Shown one piece after another: positions 1 to 9,442 of a stretch of DNA of 60,000 nucleotides. How positions within the stretch are numbered: the first letter of the stretch is position 1; the number at the start of each line of letters is the position of its first letter. Source of the DNA: Zygnema cylindricum (taxonomy: Eukaryota > Streptophyta > Zygnematophyceae > Zygnematales > Zygnemataceae). The translations under genes were made by a program, and so were the position numbers. Location: the NCBI GenBank assembly GCA_037447655.1, contig JBBHKE010001814.1, positions 89,547 through 149,546 of the forward strand. Reading direction: 5' to 3'. The notes beneath the pieces were generated by a model. It made no database searches and was not told the origin of the DNA. It saw nothing but the letters and a program-made list of their open reading frames with translations.

Positions 1-640
1 TCTTCCTCTTTGGGAGTAGTGCCTGGCCGGAAGGTTTGCGAGGAGAGGAAAAGAACTAGTGCTCCGTCTCGCCATGGATTTGGGGCAGAACGCGAGTGGG
101 GCAGCGAAGCTAAAGAACGTGTGATATAAAAACCTGCTGATATAGCAGCTAAGTCGTCATTGAAATCCTACCGGACTCCATTGTCTGTGGTCCCTGACAA
201 AGGATTTCGGGAAATGCCGTCTGCATTCAGACTAAGTATTCATGGGCGGTGAATTATTTCCACATCATATTCTTGTAAAAATAATGCCCATCGCGCTAAT
301 TTTCTTGACAGTTTATCGTTCGTCATCAGCTAATGTAAGGGTTGATGGTCGGTTAGAAGTGTAAACGGTTTTCCGTAAAGGTAGTGATGAAAGTGTATAA
401 TACCCCAAACTGTCGACAAACATTCTCCTTCATAACTACTGTAATTTGACTCCGCACGATTATTACTTTTGCTTGCGTAAGCGACCACGTATTCTTCTCC
501 AGTTAGTTCACGCTGAGTTAAGATGGCCGCAATGCCAGGCTTTCCAAAGTCTGTTTGTAGGCAGAAAGGTAATTTGTGATTAGGAGGTCGGAGGATGGGA
601 GCACTAGAGAGGGCATCTTTCAACTTCTGAAAAGCCAAAA
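1..640 (-). CDS. Gypsy 1 RNase H domain and connector (partial)
   Basis: RNase H of the gypsy pol polyprotein, which degrades the RNA strand during reverse transcription. The minus-strand frame from 638 to 330 shows the family pattern: PFCLQTDFGKPGIAAIL with the first catalytic Asp, SNYSSYEGECLSTVWG with the catalytic Glu, and FTLLTDHQPLH with the third Asp. A stop follows directly, and the downstream connector (330 to 1) continues with interruptions and resembles the equivalent part of gypsy 2 near 30,120-30,300. The domain keeps its three acidic residues, unlike gypsy 2, where the first is Lys. The element continues beyond the left edge of the window. Confidence 0.8.
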
Positions 641-1730
641 TTTGATCAGGTCACCATACAAAAGGGACCTTTTTTTTTAGTAGATCGTTCAATGGTGAAG
701 CGACAGTCCTAAAACTAGGGATAAATCTGCGATAATAATTAGCTAATCCTAGGAAGGCTCGAAGACTCGTGAGATCTACAAGGGTTGGCAGTTTTCTGAT
801 AGCCTCAGTTTTTGCTTCAAGTGGTGTGATCCCCTCGGAGGAAATGAAATGTCCAAGGTAAGGCACACCCTCAGACCCGAAAGTACATTTAGCTGGATGA
901 CATTTTAATATAACCTTTTTCAGTTCAGTTATGACCCATTCGATATGAGCACCGTGATCTTCAATTGTGGCAGAGGCGATAATCAAATCATCAATTTAAC
1001 ATCGTGCAAACTTGCAACCACATAAAATTGAATCCATTACTTTTTGGAAAACTGCGGGGGCGTTCTTAATCCAAAAGGCATGACAGACCACTCCCAACGA
1101 CCAAAACTACCCCAAAAGGTGGTTTTCTGCTTATCTTTCTCCTCTATTTCAATATGCCTTGTCGTAAATCGAGAATACTGAAATATTTAGCGCCTCCTAC
1201 ATGATCAAATATTTCTTTGGCCAATGGCATTGGATGTCGATCTTGTATTGTTCTAACATTGAATTCACGGTAATTGCCGCACATATGGCGATCGATAAAG
1301 TTTCCTTCGACATCTTTTTTTTCCTGGGCATGACACTGGGTGCTGCAAAAGTAGAATCCGCCCGATAAATGAGGCTAGCTTCCTCCAATTCAGCGCAACG
1401 TTAGTCCACTAATTCCCATTCTGTTTGAGATAAGCAGTGTTTCGACTTGAAAATGGGACGATCATTTTCCAGATCTATAAACATTTTATTGGTGGTATGG
1501 TGACCAAGATCATTCATAGAGAAAGCAAAAGCGTTGATATTCCGGAGAATCACTTCGTTCAGTAGATCATGTTCAGATTGAGAGAGATTAGAGCCAAATT
1601 TCCATTTAGGAGTTTCCGAACCTTTAATCGTCATTGCTTCCATGGCTTGTGCAAAAGCTAGCTGTTCATCCGCGATAAGTGACTGACCTAATGAGTAAAC
1701 AACCAGTGTTTTTGTTAGCATTTTGTCCAA
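641..1730 (-). CDS. Gypsy 1 reverse transcriptase, broken
   Basis: Reverse transcriptase palm, fingers and thumb of the gypsy polyprotein. From about 1,730 the N-terminal part contains PIFKSKHCLSQTEWELVD. The palm follows in fragments (1,388-1,197 and 1,100-990). The thumb lies at 986-651, with CHPAKCTFGSEGVPYLGHFI and LRAFLGLANYYRRFIPSF, both highly characteristic of Ty3/gypsy. The catalytic box reads stop-I-D-D near 992-1,003: the Tyr codon of YIDD is TAA. Other stops break the frame at about 651, 1,197 and 1,401. The upstream neighbour on this strand is the methyltransferase, and the downstream one is RNase H. The domain is clearly identified and clearly non-functional. Confidence 0.85.
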
Positions 1731-1989
1731 TGGTGCCAGCTATGAGTAGGAAAGGATGCAGTCCAGTGAGGAGGTGTTGTTATATGACTAGAGGGAGCAG
1801 ATTGGGCGGCAGTATATGCCGGAATGGACCATGACATGTGGCTAGGGTTCAAGAAATCGTAGATTGTGACATCTGGAGAAGGTTTTATAGGGGATAGAAA
1901 GAGGAAAAATTGAAAAGGTGTCCCTTTAAGGGTGACTGGAGATCGTGTAGGTATGTGTTTAGAAAATGATGATGCATCCCCCCCCCAGG

Positions 1990-3000
1990 TGGTTGAGACA
2001 GATGGGTTTGTGCGTAACGACCTGCTGCAAATCCGAGGCCTAAGAGAAATGAGAGAGATTGAGGGTCTATGACACGACCTAAAAGGATGCAACGCTGTTT
2101 TTCTGTGAGACCATGTGCAACCGTACTGCTGGGAAGGAAATGCATAAGGTGTTCCCGTTCTGTGGCTGTAGGTTCATCTAGGCCGCCTGTGTGAATATTT
2201 CTGAGCAGGCCGGGCCCATCACCAGAGAAAGCGTGAGAGTGTGGATAAGACACTAGAGTGGGGAGAACTTTGAGCGGTTGGCCTGAGACGTTACTGTTGT
2301 AATTTGGTGGGTGATCAGGCCGCAAACAGGTTTGGACTTTGTGAAAAGAGAAGAAGTGCACTCTGAATATCTGTAAAAGGAGGTCTGACACAAAGATTTC
2401 CTTCTCTAAAGCGTCCAATATCAATCAAGTTGGTCCATTTAGATCAGACCCCATGAGCTAAGGACTCGTGGCGAGCGACATCAATGATAAGAGGAGGACA
2501 AATTAATGCTTCTATCCGTTTGTAATCAGCTAACACTGTAGGTCGATGATCGTTATAGGCTGCCACGTTTTCCAGAATATATCCCAATGGGCGATCGAAA
2601 GATTTCAAAAAATGCATGATACGAAGTGATTCAAATAATAATTTGGTGCGCGGATCAGCTAAGCCGAGATCTTTGCCTGCTCGTGACATTCCCTGACACT
2701 TCCAAACGGCAAAAAAAAGATCGATTGGTTCCACATCGAAGGGTGTTTGTTTCTTATCAAACGAATTTCTTGAGGTAATGTTGTATGCATGTGAGCAAAA
2801 GCAGATTTAGGGAAAAGATGTGGATATTGTCCGTGTAAAATATTACAGTGATGTGTTTGGGCTTTCCGAGCTAAAGGGTTAATGTCAACTGAGTAGTAGT
2901 GCTTGATAAGTAATCCGTTGCGAAGGCATGAGAGTAGAGAGGTACCTATGCCTGCGAATAAGTCTAAAATGACTAGACCATCTTGATGAGGTTTGACCTG
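1990..3000 (-). CDS. C5-cytosine DNA methyltransferase domain inside gypsy 1 pol, broken
   Basis: The domain would transfer a methyl group from S-adenosylmethionine to cytosine C5. Visible motifs in order are: I, DLFAGIGTSLLSCLRNG (2,964-2,938 and onward; SAM binding); II, YYSVDINPLA; IV, WKCQGMSRAGKDLGLADPR (catalytic Cys at 2,698-2,696); VI, ILENV (2,578-2,564); a target-recognition-like stretch, GQPLKVLPTLVSYPHSHAF; IX-like, TEREHLMHF; and X-like, LLGRVIDPQSL (2,085-2,053). The usual Pro of motif IV is Lys. A one-base frameshift sits near 2,740, between motifs II and IV, and further stops lie after motif VI. The protease lies just upstream and RT just downstream, so the domain is part of pol. 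Motif order and the FAGIG, CQG and ENV signatures make the family call firm. Assignment to the DNMT3-like branch is a guess. Confidence 0.88.
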
Positions 3001-3860
3001 TATTGGTTTCCAATTAATGGGAAGAAAACCGGAAGGATATATAGAAATAAGAGGTAGAGGTGGAACCCGTGATAAAGGAATTTGAAGTGTGTGTTTGTAG
3101 ATTTGATCAAACTCGAGAGAATCAATATTAAAACCTGGATTATTGAAAAGTTCAAGCAAATAAGGACTGTCGGGCATAATTTCCTCTGCGGAAAGAGAAT
3201 GAAAATTTTCAAATCCCACCGAATTTCCGGAATAAGCAAGGACAGATTGGGCTGCGTGAGCCATAATGGGCATGGATTGGCGTGCTGAAATTAGAGGGAG
3301 ACAAATTTGTTTTTCCCGATAATTGGTAGGACGGTAGGAAAGAGTATGATCGTACATATCAACGCCGCCTCCAACTCTGAAAATCACATCTTGCCCCACT
3401 AAACACTCGTAATCACTACATTTGGTGACCAATGCGTGAGCACGAACTTCCGCAAAATCAGATTCTGTACCATTTTGAAACCTAAAACAGAGTGGATCCT
3501 TCGTAATGCCCAAAACTGGTTCGGTTGTTCCCGCTGAGGTGAGTAAACGTGTGGAAGTTGACTAAAGTTTATCAGCTGTCAGACCTAGTTTCAGTGCAAA
3601 AGATGACCCCAAAATAATAAGTTTTGCTCCAGTGTCCATAAGTGGTAATGACGGTATGACACCATTGACTGAAAATGCACCCTTCCCATTATCTAGAAAA
3701 CCGATGTGTGGGTCAAATGAACTACGCTCGTCGGTAGAGATAGGCCTAAGAGCGTCAAGATTACGGTTCATTTGTAAAGCCTGTAATGTTGCAAATGGGA
3801 TGGATATCACCCTAGAATTTAGGTTGGGTGAATCGGAAATCATAGTAGACAAAATGCATA
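3000..3860 (-). CDS. Gypsy 1 retropepsin-like protease and linker to methyltransferase
   Basis: Aspartic protease that would process the gag-pol polyprotein. The minus-strand frame 3,852-3,562 contains PLMDTGAKLIILGSSFALKL, with the catalytic Asp-Thr-Gly at 3,636-3,628. A stop after ADKL breaks the frame. Protease-like sequence continues at 3,513 with ECLVGQDVIFRVGGGVDMYD, then a linker of about 130 residues with no recognised domain leads into methyltransferase motif I. Gypsy 2 has the same arrangement (DTGAKPIIFG at about 20,222-20,251). The linker residues are conserved between the copies (for example SAEEI and SGFLPI), so it belongs to the polyprotein. It could be an N-terminal extension of the methyltransferase. 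Confidence 0.75.
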
Positions 3861-4610
3861 ATCTTTCCTTAACCCTATGGTTGTCCTGAATAGAGCGGTC
3901 AAGAATAGTGAGTGCTTCCGTCGTGATGGTGGAAGTTGTTTCGGTAAATCGGTTGCGGTTTCTTTGGAAAATGATAATGGTAGACGTGTGCTAGAGTGTT
4001 TACCCTCGCGATTGTAATCAACTGTCCTCTTGTCAAACGTGGTTGCCCACTTTTGAAGGGTTGAATCTCGTAAAACTCTACCTGCTAGCATGGGAAGGTG
4101 GACAACTGTACGAGCCATACCAGTTAGGCGAGTCGGCAATTTCATTTGAGCCATAAGGGCTGCAAACTAGTCTTTGATCATAGCGACCATTTGAGTTTGC
4201 ATTTCCTCTCTCTCTTTTTCTCTCCAAGACACTTTAGGTGGGGAGTTTTTTTTTGACTCTTTAAGTGGTTGGACTACTTTGGTAGATCTAGTTGGTATGC
4301 CACCATTTCAAATCTGATTTTGATATGAAAATTCAGGGTTTTTGATGTGATAATGATACACAAAGTGGCCAGTCTGTTGTCAGTGTGTACAAGTCGCAGA
4401 TTTATCCGGGCACATCCGAGCATCATGCCCGGTCTTGCCACATCGGAAACAAATCCGATTCGATGGTTGATTTGGTGGGGTTCCCATAGCTGGGACCCTT
4501 GGTGGCCGATTATTTGGCCCCAAGTTAAGAAGATTTGGTGAATTGAAAGGGTTAGGTTCTTTTTGAGGGGCTTTTGGTCGATCGTGGGCCTCCCACCAAC
4601 AATTTGTCAT
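3861..4610 (-). CDS. Gypsy 1 nucleocapsid with CCHC zinc knuckle and gag tail
   Basis: Nucleic-acid-binding end of gag. The frame 4,610-4,380 carries RICFRCGKTGHDARMCPDKS, a complete CX2CX4HX4C zinc knuckle at 4,451-4,410. It is followed by a second, weaker cysteine pair (TCTHC). Downstream (4,380-3,861) the frame is broken by stops. Readable parts include a charged stretch and MAQMKLPTRL at 4,154, probably the spacer before protease. Zinc knuckles of this type bind element RNA during packaging. The matching region of gypsy 2 (19,411-19,470) has a stop inside the knuckle. Confidence 0.75.
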
Positions 4611-5551
4611 CTCGTATTATACAACGTATTGAGCTGCCTGGTCAACGTAAATTTGAGACCGTATGTTTGGGTAAGGTGGCTTTGAATAAATTTCTTTGAC
4701 TGGAAACGAAACTGTCCAACAAACTTTTGGACAGCTTCCCCATCTGATATCAAATCGGGTAACGCTTCCCGTAAGGTCTCCATGCGAGCTCGTAAAGCAA
4801 GGGCAGTTTCCCCTGGTTTACGCTCAAAATTCATTAATTCCTTAACTTGGTCAGGATTTTGCATGCGATACTCCTCTTGTAACAAATTAAACATTATGGT
4901 GAGAGGGTCTCGTAACGAAATTATCATCCCGGGTCGTGCCGGGACGGCGGCTCGGGCTGCAATGGCATATTGGTGGGGACCTCCGCCACAGCCGGGTAAA
5001 GAACATTGTCATGCCCATCTAAGACCTCGAAAATAGCAGCTTGATACGGAATTTATGCTTGATCTATTACCTCAGGCGTACCAGCAAAGAGTGAAGAATA
5101 TTTAGTTATCGCAAGTATGCCATCATACTTGCGGGAATATAAGGTAAGGGCTGACCCGCGAAGGTAACGCCCAAGAAGGGAGAAAGCGACATGCATGTCA
5201 AATCTATCTTGATAACAGAAAGCTAGATCTCGCATTTCAGTGTCGAATAACATTCAAAAATGAGATAAACTCGTAGTATCATTCATTCCAGAAAAGCATA
5301 ATTGAAGTTTACCAGGAGTGCCTTCCGATGTGGAGGCCATCAAAAAAGACGAGTTAGTCGAAATTCAAAGCCTCAATCGATGCTAACGGAAACCTAAAAG
5401 AAAGAAAATCTGAATCGGGTTTCCTTTCGTAATCCACCTCTTCCACAGATAGCGTGGAAAGAATGGATGACAAAGATGAGACAGTGGTTAAATCTGAACG
5501 AATAGAAGACGCTCTAGATTCGATTAAAGGACTTAACGTCAAAGGAACCAA
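4607..5551 (-). CDS. Gypsy 1 gag core, broken
   Basis: Structural gag protein in three pieces. Frame 5,551-5,354 is a Ser-rich N-terminal part. Frame 5,253-5,053 has a capsid-like stretch containing LLGRYLRGSALTLYSRKY. Frame 4,927-4,607 contains MQNPDQVKELMNFERKPGET, RARMETLREALPDL and FIQSHLTQTYGL. The last part matches gypsy 2 at about 18,990-19,240 closely (DQVKELMNF, RARMETLREAL, FIQSHLTEAYGL). Together with the downstream zinc knuckle this identifies gag. Stops separate the pieces, so no complete product is encoded. The N-terminal assignment is less certain than the C-terminal one. Confidence 0.65.
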
Positions 5552-6300
5552 ATTTGATAAATTCGATTGATCGAAATTTGATGAACGGAAAGTTCCACCA
5601 CTACGTGTAGATCCGTATGAGTGGTCAAGATTATCTCACTCAGTGGGCATAAAAATGACTGAGATAACAAACAAATCCGTTAATAGATACGCCCTATAAA
5701 AGGTGCAACAAGTGCTAAACCATAACACATACGTAGGCAACAATCTCAAATAGTCTTTAACAAGACCACGATGGCCAAATCTAGTCAAGAGGCCGCTTTT
5801 ACCGAAACCTCTACCCTGCAAACGAGTGGGCAAGGCCAAAGGGCCAGATCTATAAAAGCAGAAACTTGATAAACAAGCACCCGGAGGTGCTGATCTAAAG
5901 CTCCACGGGCATAAAATAGTTATATCCAAGGCCACCAACGGCCAGATCTAACAATAAAATTCCACGCCAAACAGACAACAAGAAAAACACAAGGCCACTC
6001 TCGGCCAGATGGCAAGTATGGAAAGTGTGGACAATGCAAATGCTCAATACAATTAGGTCTAGGTGAACCCAATCCACTCACGTACCCTCTAAATGATCAA
6101 CAACTATCCTGACACGCGCCTGCACCCGCAAGGCATCATGAACTTACAAACCACTCTTAGAGATCTGGTGATTGCGAAGGGTGAACTGCGGTTGTTCGCT
6201 CCAACCAGAGTTTTGCAGAGCTCCCAAAAACGAATCAGCTCCACTATCTCCACTCCAAATTGTCGAGCAGACACCACAGCTTAATTACCAACTTAGTTAG
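5552..6300 (-). other. Probable leader or LTR part of gypsy 1 with repeated GGCCAGATCTA motif
   Basis: No convincing gene is present. The plus-strand word GGCCAGATCTA, or a near copy, recurs near 5,771, 5,841, 5,940 and 6,002, at uneven spacing of about 60-110 bases. The position upstream of gag on the minus strand suggests leader or LTR sequence. No matching second LTR lies in the window, so the boundary is unresolved. Confidence 0.35.
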
Positions 6301-7439
6301 TAGCCTATGAGGGCACGCATATCAGCACTATGCCACGATCTGCCCGACTATAAAGCAATGGTAATTTTATGTGATAATTCGTGCAACCTAATATATATAT
6401 ATATCTTAGGGGTGTTTTTTTTTTTTTTTTTTTTTATTTGATTAAGTTAGCTAGGTGTTCTGAGTGAGTTAATCCGGTAGGAAGAAAGAAGAGAAAACGA
6501 TACCGGACAGTTTAACAATCTCAGATCAACAACTCAGAAACAAATTAGACAACAAATGAATGGAAATAAAGCATAGCATAAATCTAAACATATAGATAAA
6601 TTGACAAAAACTAGACAGAAAAACCAATTGACACAAGGAATATAGAAACTTTGAAAAACTGACAATTTCAATTTGCAAAAAATGGAGCAAAACTGCAAAT
6701 GTCAAATTGCAGTAAAGAGAAGAAAAGTAGACAATTTCAAGAGCACAGGAATATTAAGTCAACGAATAGCCAGTAGGCTCCTTCGTCATTTTATATTCCT
6801 TACAGGAGTTCAATGAATAAATATTTAACTCAATATCACAACACACAAACTTAAACTGTTGCAAATAGCGAGCAAATTTGAGATAACCAGATTTAGTCAA
6901 ACACAAAACATACGAGGAAAGCCAACCCTAATCCACTATCACGCTGTAAACCACACAAGCAAACCCAAAACTTTCGAATCACAATCCAAGGTTCAACAAC
7001 AGCCTCATAAAGAAGACCGAGCAGCAATCCACTTGATAGGACACGAGAAAAAGTGAAGGGAAACCGGTTAGGCTTCGACGTGAGCCGCATAGATTAATTT
7101 GTAGGGCATGTTTACAGAGAAAGAAAGTACGAGCTAAGCAGCAGAACGCTTAATGACCAGAAAAATAGTCACTAAACTATCCTGGCAATTTCACAAGAAA
7201 AATCCTCAAAGTTTAGGTCAAATCTTCTAAAATGAGAATTCCTGTGCTCTTGAAATTGTGTGCACAGAATTCACCTAAAATTCGCTAAGTACAAAGTCTA
7301 CTGCTAAAAGTCTAACTGACTACGAATACATGCGTTCTATGTAGCTGTTTGCTACTAGTTTGGATTTTGGCCAAAAGGCAACCAGAATCGTATGCCTTAC
7401 GTTACACAATCTACAACCTGCGGATAAAAACCCTTCCTA
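6301..7439. other. AT-rich unassigned stretch with T21 run and an inverted repeat
   Basis: No coding signal is supported. A T run of 21 lies at 6,415-6,435 after a short TA repeat. A perfect 22-base inverted repeat joins 6,731-6,752 (starting ACAATTTCAAGAGCAC) to 7,238-7,259, enclosing about 485 bases. No target duplication is visible at its ends, so a MITE is only a possibility. Confidence 0.4.
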
Positions 7440-7920
7440 CGCTACATGTGAATGCGTGCGACCTCCAAGGGTCCACGACTTAAAATGGACCATTCACCGT
7501 TGACTAGTGCAGTTTGCATCCGGATCGTCCATTTGTCTTCATCCTTCGTGGCCATAGATTTGCGTTCAAATCCACGCTGGCGTCGACATTATTTGGAGTT
7601 GATATTTCGGTTCGCGACCGTCCGTACATCGATTCAAAATTGGTCGCGGAAATTCCGGCCGACAAAGTATGTCGGTTCGCCAAAATTCTCGGACAGGAAA
7701 CCACATTAGTTCGTGTAAATTCTTGTGGCTGATGACTTCGCGGACAGAATATGAAACGTCCGCGAGTTTCACGGCGTCGAAAATAAAATTTGTACGGTCC
7801 TGTCGCCACCGAAATATCCCCATGAGTAAATTGGTGTGGCGTCTTTTATATTACAGACCATTGCCATGTAAATAAATATAATTTGGTGCCCCATCGTGAT
7901 CCGGCATGACAGGTGGGAAC
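7440..7920 (+). mobile_element. Possible LTR end and primer site of an unidentified gypsy element
   Basis: The stretch is CpG-richer than its neighbours and ends with an AATAAA-like signal (GTAAATAAATAT near 7,868). Then comes ATTTGGTGCCCCATCGTGA near 7,882, which resembles the start of plant gypsy internal regions. No coding domain follows, because a copia B fragment starts at about 7,905. This is a weak call resting only on the end-of-LTR appearance. Confidence 0.25.
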
Positions 7921-7924
7921 TAGA

Positions 7925-8437
7925 GAGTTATGGTTGCATTTAGGAGGGGAGCACACTGACATCACTACTTCGAGTGATGCTAGTTATGGGGACGCACCGA
8001 TGAGAAGATGCACTTCTGGGTATGTGTTGTATGTTGGGGAAGGTGCTTGCTGTTTGAGCTGTAAGTAACAAAAGGTTGTTGCTCAGTCTACTATGGAGGT
8101 TGAGTACATGGCCTCTTGTTCTGTTGTGAAAGAGTTGAAGTGGGTCAAGTCCTTGCTGCAAGAACTGGGGTATACGAAGGAGGGAGTGCATGAAGTGTTT
8201 TGTGATAATCAAGCTGCCATTGCAATTGCAGCTAATCCAAAACATCATTTTAAGGCTAAACATTTGGACATAAGATTAAGTTTTGTAAGAGAAAAAGTTG
8301 AGAATATAATCGTGAATCTTGTATATAGTTCTGATGAGGAAATGGTAGCTCATATAATGACAAAACCGGTGCCTTCTCCCAAGATAAAACACTGCAGAGA
8401 AAAGTGTGGATTAAATTTGAAATTTAAATTGGACTAG
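7925..8437 (+). CDS. Copia B RNase H C-terminal part, truncated
   Basis: The C-terminal end of a Ty1/copia polyprotein. The readable frame 8,093-8,437 shows MEVEYMASCSVVKELKWVKS, equivalent to the copia STEAEYMA motif, then VFCDNQAAIAIAANPKHH with the conserved DNQAA, then KHLDIR, and a stop after KLD. Upstream (7,940-8,090) the family sequence ITTSSDASYGDAPMRRCTSG is visible with interruptions. The purine tract and LTR follow within 15 bases. The only plausible role is a remnant of the RNase H domain. The N-terminal half of the element is missing. Confidence 0.8.
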
Positions 8438-8450
8438 AAAATATGGGGAG

Positions 8451-9403
8451 TGTTGAATATTAGTTTTATATGGTATTTTCTAGGTCTAAATTTAGTACAA
8501 ATAGAAAAAACAAAAAGGCGGACAGCCTATCTCCACCTCCTCTCTCTACCCACCATACTTGTGGTAGTCACTGAGGGATAGAGAGGGTGGCTAAACCATG
8601 GATGTCTTAGCTTAAGCAGGCAAGGCTAAAGAGTGACTTATCTTACTCTTAACAAAAGGTTGAGTCCGGCAGGACTCGAACCTCGGACCGACAGAGCGCG
8701 GCGTAGCCATTAGCTCTAGCCAGTCTGTCGTAGAAGTCTGTTAGGATACACTAAGTTTGATATATATTTAAACACTGTTACGTTCATGAATTCGATTAAC
8801 GGAATGACGAACGAAGGAACATAGAACCAGGTATTATATAGTGCGAACATTATCTCGCACGAAAAAAAATGAATCGGACATTTGTTTTGACGGCGGACAT
8901 TTAATGTCGGGTTTAATCCGACGGTGTATATCACTATGGAGATCGCAAAATGGTCACTTTTGCGTTTATGGACGTGGCGTGACGTGGCGCCATGCGGAGG
9001 GATGACATTTGGTCGCGGGAATTCCGACGAACATAAGGACAAGCTAAAAGTGGACACGCGTCCACTTAACGGCGTTGCCGTACATAGGACGTTCAGAAAG
9101 TACATCGGCCATAGTATTTTTCTGTACCCTACAGTGATCTGATTGGTTCGTACTTTAATAGATAGGAGTTGTGAGAGGGGTTTAGGACTTAGAGAATTTG
9201 GTAGATAGGTACCTCTCACCTTTTGAGAGTTTGTATAAACTTGGCTTTTTTGCTGACTCATAACTAATCGGCTTGTTTGCCGTTTTCAGTGATTCTTTTT
9301 GCTACATACTCAAGAGAGTCTAGGCTGCATAGGAGTGCAATCAAACTATCATTTTGCCTTCCTATACAGCAATGGTTGTGGCTTGAAGTGGGTTATTTAA
9401 ATA
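8451..9403 (+). repeat. 3' LTR of the copia B fragment
   Basis: Starts TGTTGAATATTAG directly after the polypurine tract. It contains an antisense tRNA-like segment at 8,655-8,735 and a block shared with the other B LTRs at about 9,100-9,240. The exact right end is uncertain because it diverges from the 22,374 and 27,816 LTRs. It is set at the first base resembling copia A. Confidence 0.6.
8655..8735 (-). repeat. tRNA-derived segment within copia B LTR
   Basis: On the minus strand this reads as the 3' half of a tRNA-like sequence. GGTTCGAGTCC at 8,682-8,672 matches the pol III B-box consensus exactly, and it is preceded by a CTAGAGC D-arm-like stretch. Equivalent segments exist in both LTRs of the complete copia B. 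It is not a usable tRNA: no proper acceptor stem was found. Confidence 0.5.
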
Positions 9404-9442
9404 CTAGGGTTGGTGTAATGATTACAACTTTGAGAGGGGGAT
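9404..9442 (+). mobile_element. Remnant of copia A internal 3' end with polypurine tract
   Basis: The 39 bases match the copia A sequence just before its second LTR (14,889-14,927), including the coding tail, the motif GTAATGATTACAACTTTG and the polypurine tract GAGAGGGGGAT. An LTR follows at once. This shows that another copia A unit once lay to the left and shared the LTR at 9,443. Confidence 0.75.

Larger units (their letters stand above)
1..6300 (-). mobile_element. Ty3/gypsy retrotransposon with an internal DNA methyltransferase (gypsy 1), degenerate, 3' end outside window
   Basis: Read on the minus strand, the order is: leader (about 6,300-5,552), gag, CCHC zinc knuckle (4,451-4,410), aspartic protease DTGA (3,636-3,625), C5-cytosine methyltransferase (about 3,000-1,990), reverse transcriptase (about 1,730-650) and RNase H (640-1). 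The integrase would lie beyond position 1. A second copy of the family with the same order lies at 18,712-31,146 on the other strand. Several stops and at least one frameshift in each large domain show that this copy is dead. The LTRs were not delimited. The Ty3/gypsy assignment rests on the gypsy-type RT thumb (LGLANYYRRFIPSF) followed by RNase H. Confidence 0.85.
7905..9403 (+). mobile_element. Copia family B, 3' fragment (RNase H end plus 3' LTR)
   Basis: This fragment aligns with the 3' part of the full copia B element (27,310-28,879). It starts inside RNase H and has a purine tract ATGGGGAG just before 8,451. An LTR follows that starts TGTTGAATATTAG. Shared LTR landmarks include TATTTTCTAGGTCT, the antisense tRNA-like segment and the block near 9,130-9,240 (ATCTGATTGG, GATAGGA). 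The LTR is clearly diverged from those at 22,374 and 27,816, so this is another subfamily. The right end is placed where copia A sequence begins. The left end is a truncation. Confidence 0.75.

Noticed and set aside
8655-8735. A functional tRNA gene
   Set aside because: B box is good but no complete cloverleaf or acceptor stem could be formed; it lies in an LTR and recurs in the other LTRs.
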